Origin: Legionella_A sp049239925
GTDB taxonomy: Bacteria; Pseudomonadota; Gammaproteobacteria; Legionellales; Legionellaceae
Direction: 5' to 3'
DNA: 11,539 bases
Assembly (NCBI GenBank): GCA_049239925.1
Contig: JBMLTO010000051.1
Span: 1-11,539 of the forward strand
A model generated the notes under the pieces. That model made no database searches and was not told where the DNA came from. It saw nothing but the letters and a program-made list of their open reading frames with translations. Shown here piece after piece: positions 7,292 through 11,539 of this stretch (the first letter of the stretch is position 1; each line of letters starts with the position of its first letter). The translations under genes and the position numbers were made by a program.

Positions 7292-7319
7292 TGATGAAAC
7301 AAAGAATCTCTTTTCATCA
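7292..7319. repeat. 8-bp inverted repeat in the sodB upstream region
   Basis: TGATGAAA (7292-7299) and TTTCATCA (7312-7319) are perfect inverted copies 12 bases apart, 38 bases or more upstream of the sodB ATG. The position suits an operator or a leader hairpin. It does not match the Fur box pattern well, and no clear -35/-10 pair could be placed beside it. Confidence 0.4.
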
Positions 7320-7322
7320 TTT

Positions 7323-7430
7323 AGATTAGGGCGAGTTGACAATTCATCCTCCCGCCTACGTGCCGCGATTTGTTCGCGGCATTCAGGAAATGGCCAAGTT
7401 AAAGATGAACCTGATTCATTGCCCTAATCT
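7323..7430. repeat. 108-bp hairpin-forming element with inverted ends, MITE-like or ERIC/REP-like
   Basis: The ends AGATTAGGGC (7323-7332) and GCCCTAATCT (7421-7430) are perfect 10-bp inverted repeats. Twenty bases inward, TTCATC (7343-7348) pairs with GATGAA (7404-7409). At the centre TGCCGCG (7361-7367) and CGCGGCA (7375-7381) form a perfect 7-bp hairpin with a 7-base loop. The pairs are nested and nearly equidistant, so the whole unit is a decayed palindrome able to fold into one long stem. It has no coding capacity and no clear target-site duplication. This fits a non-autonomous mobile element or a dispersed intergenic repeat. Confidence 0.6.
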
Positions 7431-7506
7431 GTTGATTAATCATAGCAAACTCATCATATAACGATTCTAATATCAACTATAAAACCAGTTTGCAATCGCT
7501 AGACTG

Positions 7507-7707
7507 ATGCTCAGTGATGAGCGGTGGTCTAAGCTGAAGGAGATCATGCTACAACATCAAATAGATGACAAGTCTAATCTTCGCATGATGGTTGAGGCAA
7601 TCTTATATCGCATGCCTGTTGGCTGCCCTTGGCGAGACCTACCCCTAGAGTGCGGATGTTGGAATTCTATGGTTCAACCATTGAATCGTTGTGCATGTGT
7701 TGGTTGA
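7507..7707 (+). pseudogene. Degenerate N-terminal fragment of an IS5-type transposase
   Basis: A 66-codon frame whose first 50 residues match the N-terminal DUF4096-type domain of IS5-family transposases: LSDERWSKL at the start, then MVEAILYRM, VGCPWRDLP and CGCWNS. Intact copies continue with the rest of that domain and a DDE catalytic domain. Here the similarity decays after WNS (residues MVQPLNRC resemble a damaged version) and a TGA follows at 7705-7707. No DDE motif could be read in any frame up to grxD. The IS is truncated and dead. Neither terminal inverted repeats nor a target duplication were identified, and a link with the 108-bp element next door is not shown. Confidence 0.75.
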
Positions 7708-7898
7708 CGATGAGGTTCATGAAACTGATGTAGAGGCTGACGTGAACAGCGATTCAAAAACTGGTCCAGGCTATGGACGTTAAATTTGATTGAGAACTTA
7801 AATCCAGACTGGCATGATCGGTATGAAGACATTTGCCGCTGATTAAGATGGAGTGGATGCGCCAGGTTAATTATTTGTTAGGTAACGATAACGCTAAG
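7708..7898. other. Non-coding remnant between the transposase fragment and the grxD promoter
   Basis: No gene is supported. A 30-codon acidic frame (7691-7783, ending SKTGPGYGR) is open but unrecognised and lacks a ribosome-binding site. The stretch is probably decayed DNA left with the transposase fragment. The grxD promoter starts at 7899. Confidence 0.4.
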
Positions 7899-7927
7899 TT
7901 GCAAACCATTCTCATTTTCGCCATAAT
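7899..7927 (+). promoter_or_regulatory. Sigma70-type promoter of grxD
   Basis: TTGCAA (7899-7904, 4 of 6), a 17-bp spacer and CATAAT (7922-7927, 5 of 6). Predicted start of transcription is near 7934, 26 bases before the grxD ATG. Confidence 0.55.
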
Positions 7928-7959
7928 TATTGTTCGTATATTGACCCTCGGGTGTTCCA

Positions 7960-8277
7960 ATGGAAACCATAGAAAAGATAAAAAAACAGATTGCTGATAA
8001 TACAATATTATTGTACATGAAAGGCAGCCCTAAGATGCCTCAGTGTGGATTTTCTGCGCGGGCAGTTCAGTGTATCGATGCTTGTGGTGTAGATTTTGCC
8101 TACGTCGATGTGCTAGCCAATCCTGATATCCGCCAAACGTTGCCACAATACGCCAACTGGCCTACCTTTCCACAATTGTATGTTAAAGGAGAGCTGATTG
8201 GTGGTTCTGACATTATTGCAGAGATGTATGAGCAGGGTGAATTAGAGCCTCTCTTGCGTACAGCAATAACTGTGTAA
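7960..8277 (+). CDS. grxD: Monothiol glutaredoxin, CGFS type (Grx4)
   Basis: A small cytoplasmic class II glutaredoxin. Members bind a [2Fe-2S] cluster with glutathione and act in iron-sulfur cluster transfer and iron homeostasis more than in general disulfide reduction. The 105 residues have the active-site CGFS at 29-32 within KGSPKMPQCGFS, the cis-Pro glutathione-binding motif WPTFPQLY (about 72-79) and GGSDI. Length and order are typical of GrxD. The ATG has only a weak GGGTG site. It has its own promoter and lies 126 bases upstream of ahpC on the same strand. No hairpin terminator is visible between the two, so partial cotranscription is possible. Confidence 0.95.
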   Translation: METIEKIKKQIADNTILLYMKGSPKMPQCGFSARAVQCIDACGVDFAYVDVLANPDIRQTLPQYANWPTFPQLYVKGELIGGSDIIAEMYEQGELEPLLRTAITV

Positions 8278-8342
8278 AGTGATGGTTTGCGGAGTTAGTG
8301 TTTTTCAATAGTTAAGGTGCGTTTTGAGTTGATCTTTTACGT

Positions 8343-8371
8343 TGCCTGAACATTTAAGTATTCGTATGTTG
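8343..8371 (+). promoter_or_regulatory. Candidate promoter of ahpC
   Basis: TTGCCT (8343-8348, 4 of 6), a 17-bp spacer and TATGTT (8366-8371, 4 of 6). The expected start is near 8378, giving a leader of about 26 bases. The match is moderate, and activation by a regulator such as OxyR is possible but no site was identified. Confidence 0.3.
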
Positions 8372-8393
8372 AAGTTAACCATTTGATTCGATT

Positions 8394-8397
8394 GGAG
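8394..8397 (+). promoter_or_regulatory. Ribosome-binding site that sets the ahpC start
   Basis: GGAG lies 6 bases before the ATG at 8404. The same frame is open from a TTG at 8383, but this site falls inside that longer version. It therefore selects ATG 8404, which also matches the family N-terminus. Confidence 0.65.
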
Positions 8398-8403
8398 AGT
8401 AGC

Positions 8404-9009
8404 ATGAGTGTTTTAGTTGGACGCAAGGCGCCTGATTTCACGGTACCAGCAGTGCTTGGAACGGGTGAAATTGTTGATAAATTTAATTTATATGATAATT
8501 TAAAAGGCAAGTATGGGTTAGTTTTCTTTTATCCTTTGGATTTCACTTTCGTATGTCCGTCTGAGTTAATTGCCCTGGATCATCGTATGGAAGAGTTTAT
8601 GAGTCGTGGTGTTGAGGTAGTTGCTGTGTCGATTGATTCTCAGTTTACCCATAATGCTTATAGAAATACTGAGGTGAGTAAAGGCGGCATTGGTCCTGTG
8701 AAGTATACCTTAGCAGCAGATATCAATCATGCTATTTGTCAGGCATACGGCGTTGAGCATCCCTTGGCTGGTGTAGCATTCCGTGGAGCTTTTGTGATTG
8801 ACAAAAATAGTATAGTCCGTTCGCAAATTGTCAATGATTTGCCAATAGGTCGTAATATTGATGAATTATTGCGTATTATAGATGCTGTTGATTTTTTTGA
8901 AACCAATGGTGAGGTATGTCCAGCTGGTTGGCAAAAAGGCCAAGCAGGCATGAAGGCTTCTCCACAAGGCGTTGCTGATTATTTAGCGAACCATTCAGCT
9001 AAGCTGTAA
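8404..9009 (+). CDS. ahpC: Typical 2-Cys peroxiredoxin (AhpC/Prx1)
   Basis: A cytoplasmic thiol peroxidase reducing hydrogen peroxide, organic peroxides and peroxynitrite. The 201 residues show the peroxidatic Cys51 in FYPLDFTFVCPSEL, the conserved Arg127 in AFRGAF, and the resolving Cys172 in the GEVCPAGW motif. It is therefore a typical 2-Cys enzyme expected to form an intersubunit disulfide. GGIG (94-97) is present, but the C-terminal YF motif of easily over-oxidised eukaryotic enzymes is absent. No ahpF or ahpD reductase gene is adjacent, so the electron donor is unknown (thioredoxin, or another reductase elsewhere). The start is ATG 8404, chosen by its ribosome-binding site. It is downstream of grxD on the same strand and followed by a strong terminator. 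Confidence 0.95.
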   Translation: MSVLVGRKAPDFTVPAVLGTGEIVDKFNLYDNLKGKYGLVFFYPLDFTFVCPSELIALDHRMEEFMSRGVEVVAVSIDSQFTHNAYRNTEVSKGGIGPVKYTLAADINHAICQAYGVEHPLAGVAFRGAFVIDKNSIVRSQIVNDLPIGRNIDELLRIIDAVDFFETNGEVCPAGWQKGQAGMKASPQGVADYLANHSAKL

Positions 9010-9015
9010 TGGTTT

Positions 9016-9048
9016 ATTGGGTATGCCTAGCATACCCAATTCCTTTTG
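9016..9048 (+). terminator. Rho-independent terminator of ahpC
   Basis: TTGGGTATGC (9017-9026) and GCATACCCAA (9030-9039) form a perfect 10-bp stem, 11 bp with the flanking A-T pair, over a CTA loop. TTCCTTTT follows. The stem could also serve rnt from the other side, but the minus strand lacks a T-run after it. Confidence 0.8.
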
Positions 9049-9073
9049 CTCACGATGATGGTGATCGCTGTCG

Positions 9074-9688
9074 TCAAGATGGTTCAATGAGTCGCCAACT
9101 ATTAACAATAGCACAAAATAATTCGGCAGTTTTTTGTGCATCGTAAATAGCTGAGTGTGCTTCTTTTAGATCAAAAGAAATACCTGCTGCTTTAACTGCT
9201 TTTGCTAGTACTGTTTGACCGTAGGCCAAGCCTGCTAATGTGGCCGTATCGAAGCAAGTAAATGCATGAAATGGTGATGACAATCCGGTACGAAGTATCG
9301 CTTCCTTAATAAATAATAAATCGAACCAAGCATTGTGGCCAACAAGTACTGCACGTTGGCATTGATACTCTTTTAGGGCTCGGGTTATTGGTGTAAATAA
9401 TCGTTCCAACGCTGTTCTTTCATCTAAAGCAAAGCGCAGGGGCTGAAAGGGATCGATTTGATTAAATGCTAGAGATTCTTGATCTAAAACAGCATTCTCA
9501 AATGGGATAACATGTTCAAAATAGGATTTTCCTGGAACAAAAAGATGATCCGTGTTGATGTCAATCAACACAATACTTGCCTCAAGGATCGCATTTTGCG
9601 TAGGGTTGATGCCAGATGTTTCAACGTCAACAACGACAGGAAGAAAACCTCGAAAACGGTGTTTCATTTCTCGTTCGTGTAGATACAT
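9074..9688 (-). CDS. rnt: Ribonuclease T, 3'-5' exonuclease
   Basis: A DEDDh-family exoribonuclease that trims the 3' ends of tRNA (including CCA end turnover) and of 5S and 23S rRNA; it acts as a homodimer in the cytoplasm. The 204 residues carry the full DEDDh set: Asp21 and Glu23 in VVVDVETSG, Asp123 in VGHNAWFD, and His178 and Asp183 in AHSAIYDAQKTAELF. Other conserved stretches include RFRGFLPVVVDVET, LAFNQIDP and FDTATLAGLAYGQTVL. Length is close to the E. coli enzyme, which has a slightly longer N-terminus. The start at 9688 has GAGAG 5 bases upstream; Met8 is a less likely alternative. It is a single gene, convergent with ahpC and divergent from the MOMP gene. Confidence 0.96.
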   Translation of the reverse strand: MYLHEREMKHRFRGFLPVVVDVETSGINPTQNAILEASIVLIDINTDHLFVPGKSYFEHVIPFENAVLDQESLAFNQIDPFQPLRFALDERTALERLFTPITRALKEYQCQRAVLVGHNAWFDLLFIKEAILRTGLSSPFHAFTCFDTATLAGLAYGQTVLAKAVKAAGISFDLKEAHSAIYDAQKTAELFCAIVNSWRLIEPS

Positions 9689-10042
9689 GCATTCTCTCGT
9701 AGATAATTTGTTGCAGTGTAATAAGTATACGCTGCTGATTGTTTAATGGAAGATGCTTTTGGAGCGGTTAGCAACTATTCGCCTGATTCGCTGCCCTACT
9801 AAAAAATCTTTAAAAAATTCAACATTTAAAAAATCCTATGCTATAGTTTAATTACGACGAAATAGTTATTAAATTGCAGGCTAACAAAAAATTAGTTATA
9901 TTGGTAAAAATCTCTAGTAGTTATGTTATTAGTGATTGAGTTTTGCTCTGTTTTTTAGCAAATAATGTAGTAATTTTGTTAAAAATTTTTTTTTTAGACA
10001 ATATATTGCGATGATTTTCTAAGTGAATTTGCAGTGATCCTG
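9689..10042. other. AT-rich intergenic region between rnt and the MOMP promoter
   Basis: About 350 bases with no gene. It holds three A6 tracts (9801-9806, 9812-9817, 9828-9833), the first two spaced 11 bp apart, and a run of A5 followed by T12 around 9980-9996. Both features can bend DNA and may affect the nearby promoters. TATAGT near 9843 resembles a -10 box but has no good -35 partner. Nothing else was recognised. Confidence 0.4.
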
Positions 10043-10071
10043 TTGACATTGCCAAAATCAGACACGATAAT
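10043..10071 (+). promoter_or_regulatory. Near-consensus sigma70 promoter of the MOMP gene
   Basis: A perfect -35 TTGACA (10043-10048), a 17-bp spacer and GATAAT (10066-10071, 5 of 6). The predicted start is near 10078, giving a leader of about 100 bases. The strength fits an abundant outer membrane protein. Confidence 0.75.
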
Positions 10072-10079
10072 CATTACAT

Positions 10080-10112
10080 GTACGTTTTCGGATCAGAGCG
10101 ATGATCGCGTAC
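10080..10112 (+). promoter_or_regulatory. Stem-loop at the 5' end of the MOMP leader
   Basis: GTACG (10080-10084) pairs with CGTAC (10108-10112), and inside it GATC (10091-10094) can pair with GATC (10103-10106); an alternative inner hairpin is GCGA/TCGC. The structure begins within a few bases of the predicted transcription start. A 5'-terminal hairpin of this kind stabilises ompA mRNA in E. coli; a similar role here is inference. Confidence 0.4.
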
Positions 10113-10169
10113 TGTAGTCAATACAAAATTGTGGCTTGACGAAAAAACGGAAATTAATAATAAAAAAGT

Positions 10170-10173
10170 GGAG
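10170..10173 (+). promoter_or_regulatory. Ribosome-binding site that sets the MOMP start
   Basis: GGAG lies 6 bases before ATG 10180. The frame is open back to a TTG at 10129, but those 17 codons are polar. Starting at 10180 puts the signal peptide at the N-terminus. Confidence 0.7.
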
Positions 10174-10179
10174 AAAAGT

Positions 10180-11139
10180 ATGTTAAATCTGAAAAAAACA
10201 GCGGTAGCTGTTCTAGCTTTCGGTAGCAGTGCTGTATTTGCTGGTACTATGGGCCCTGTTTGTGCACCAGGTAATGTGACTGTACCTTGTGAAAAAACTG
10301 CTTGGGATTTTGGAATTCAAGCTCTTTATTTACAACCAAGTTTGGCTAACGGTGTTGGTGCATACCATGTTTCTTCAACTCCTACTGCTATTAACGCTCG
10401 TGAAGTGGATTCAGATTGGAACTGGGGCTTCAAGTTAGAAGGTTCCTATCATTTCAGTACTGGTAATGACCTGACTGTAGGCTGGTACCACATTGGTGAT
10501 AATTCTAAGACAACACATGGTTACGACAGTATCGTTAAAGAAGCAAAAACTACTGTTGCTACTGATCGTTTTCGCGTTAAGCCAGGTTGGGATGCTGTAA
10601 ACGTTGAATTTGGTCAACATGTTGATTTCGGTGAGTTCAAGAAAATCCGTTTCCACGGTGGTGTTCAGTACGCAAACTTAAAAACTGAAGCTCGCCATAC
10701 TGGTAAAGCATCAGTGACTGGTTCTACTACTCCATTTAATTATTCAAGTGTCACTACTTTACGACACAGTGGTTTTGGTCCTAGAATTGGTGCTGATTAC
10801 TCTTACGAGCTGGGCAATGGTTTAGCAATGTATGCTAAAGGTGCATCATCGATTTTATCTGGCACAAGCCGAACAAAATCTAATGTAACCCCTGAATTGG
10901 CTACAGCGCTTGATGTTCGTCAACAAGAAAGCTTAAGCCGAACAGTTATCGTTCCTGAAGTTGAAGCTAAATTAGGTATGACTTACACTTGGGCAATGTC
11001 ACAAGGTGATTTGTCTTTAGACGTTGGTTACATGTGGGTTAACTACTTCAATGCACAACAAACTGCAACTAATACTGATTCAAACTTTGGTTTGTCTGGT
11101 CCATTTGCTGGTTTGAAATGGGTTGGAACTGTAGTTTAA
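10180..11139 (+). CDS. Legionella-type major outer membrane protein (porin, MOMP family)
   Basis: A 319-residue protein of the Legionella MOMP/OmpS family: a beta-barrel porin that in L. pneumophila is the dominant, disulfide-linked outer membrane protein. It has a clear Sec signal peptide (LNLKK, a hydrophobic core, then AVFA) with cleavage after Ala21. Two cysteines near the mature N-terminus (Cys28, Cys37) flank GNVTVP and probably make the disulfides. The rest alternates polar and hydrophobic residues as expected for strands, with family-like pieces such as WDFGIQALYLQP, DWNWGFKLEGSYHF, FHGGVQYANL, GFGPRIGADYSYELG and a C-terminal GPFAGLKWVG. Codons favour GGT, GCT and CGT, as in strongly expressed genes. 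It is transcribed alone: near-consensus promoter, long leader, strong terminator. L. pneumophila carries adjacent MOMP copies; no second copy appears within this window. Confidence 0.92.
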   Translation: MLNLKKTAVAVLAFGSSAVFAGTMGPVCAPGNVTVPCEKTAWDFGIQALYLQPSLANGVGAYHVSSTPTAINAREVDSDWNWGFKLEGSYHFSTGNDLTVGWYHIGDNSKTTHGYDSIVKEAKTTVATDRFRVKPGWDAVNVEFGQHVDFGEFKKIRFHGGVQYANLKTEARHTGKASVTGSTTPFNYSSVTTLRHSGFGPRIGADYSYELGNGLAMYAKGASSILSGTSRTKSNVTPELATALDVRQQESLSRTVIVPEVEAKLGMTYTWAMSQGDLSLDVGYMWVNYFNAQQTATNTDSNFGLSGPFAGLKWVGTVV

Positions 11140-11160
11140 TTCCACGCCATATCCGCTCTA

Positions 11161-11189
11161 AAAACCCATCCTTTGTGATGGGTTTTTTT
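11161..11189 (+). terminator. Rho-independent terminator of the MOMP gene
   Basis: AAAACCCATC (11161-11170) and GATGGGTTTT (11177-11186) form a perfect 10-bp stem with the loop CTTTGT. The T-run continues to 11189. It lies 22 bases after the MOMP stop codon. Confidence 0.9.
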
Positions 11190-11263
11190 ATATAAGTAGA
11201 CCAAGATCAGAAACTACTCTATGGTTTAGCTAAATGTTTATCAGTCAATAAAATTCAAGGTGA

Positions 11264-11479
11264 GTGCCCGTTGGTTGTTTGGAGCATATTGTAATAAGTC
11301 TCCAAGTAATATTGACTCATCTATCGTCTTTATGGAATCAATCTAGATCAGACCTGTTCAAACGTATCCTTGTTTCGTTAGAAAAAATGTATAACTTAGC
11401 ACTTGTAACCACGGCTGTTGCATTAAAATTTAATCAATCTGTTGTAGGTTGGGCCTTTGACCAACAATATGGTTATTAA
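11264..11479 (+). CDS. Doubtful short reading frame, 71 codons, unrecognised
   Basis: A GTG-started frame with a stop codon directly upstream (TGA 11261-11263) and an AAGG only 3 bases before the start, so the start is poor. The peptide has a hydrophobic N-terminal half and an ending rich in Leu, Val and Ala, and finishes in YGY. A shorter version from ATG 11387 would have 30 residues. No family is recognised. It may be a small hypothetical gene, a remnant of a larger gene or transposase, or a chance frame. The 74 bases between the MOMP terminator and this frame, and the 60 bases after it, show nothing clear. Confidence 0.25.
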   Translation: MPVGCLEHIVISLQVILTHLSSLWNQSRSDLFKRILVSLEKMYNLALVTTAVALKFNQSVVGWAFDQQYGY

Positions 11480-11539
11480 CCCTGGGATTAATTTGACGAA
11501 TAGTTAGAAATAAGATCAAATGTCACACAAATTTTAAAG

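Noticed and set aside
7323..7707. The 108-bp palindrome and the transposase fragment as two parts of one insertion sequence
   Set aside because: The palindrome is complete in itself, no matching end was found to the right of the transposase fragment, and no target duplication brackets them.
7691..7783. A 30-codon acidic frame after the transposase fragment
   Set aside because: It has no ribosome-binding site and no recognisable similarity, and it lies within decayed DNA.
9552..9746. A plus-strand frame antisense to the start of rnt
   Set aside because: It is the antisense shadow of a confidently identified gene.

Overview
The window looks like chromosome from a Legionella-type gammaproteobacterium. 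The DNA is AT-rich. The last complete gene encodes a Legionella-family major outer membrane protein (MOMP), and the housekeeping proteins (RNase R, RlmB, Fe-SOD, CGFS glutaredoxin, 2-Cys peroxiredoxin, RNase T) are clearly gammaproteobacterial. Genus is inferred from the MOMP family and gene content; the species cannot be named from sequence alone.

Layout. Bases 1-106 hold the last codons of a possible gene entering from the left. A gene-poor stretch (107-391) ends in a good sigma70-type promoter. That promoter drives a 671-residue multi-pass membrane protein of unknown function built from five membrane-hairpin repeats (392-2407). Convergent to it is a DUF4254 protein (2463-3053, minus strand). 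Divergent from that is a small exported four-cysteine protein (3176-3646), followed by rnr (3689-5890) and rlmB (5883-6629), which overlap by 8 bases. rlmB meets sodB (6676-7254, minus strand) tail to tail, with a stem-loop over the rlmB stop codon.

Upstream of sodB lies a 108-bp hairpin-forming element with inverted ends (7323-7430), then a degenerate IS5-type transposase fragment (7507-7707). These two pieces of mobile-DNA debris separate sodB from grxD (7960-8277) and ahpC (8404-9009). A clean terminator follows ahpC. rnt (9074-9688, minus strand) comes next. After a 491-base AT-rich region with a near-consensus promoter comes the MOMP gene (10180-11139), with its own strong terminator. 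The last 350 bases contain only one doubtful short reading frame.

Functionally there are three themes: RNA processing (rnr, rlmB, rnt), oxidative defence (sodB, grxD, ahpC), and the cell envelope (MOMP, the exported small protein, the five-hairpin membrane protein). The least explained parts are the repeat-built membrane protein with a palindrome at its transcription start, the palindromic element upstream of sodB, and the structured MOMP leader. No CRISPR array, tRNA, rRNA or complete mobile element was seen.
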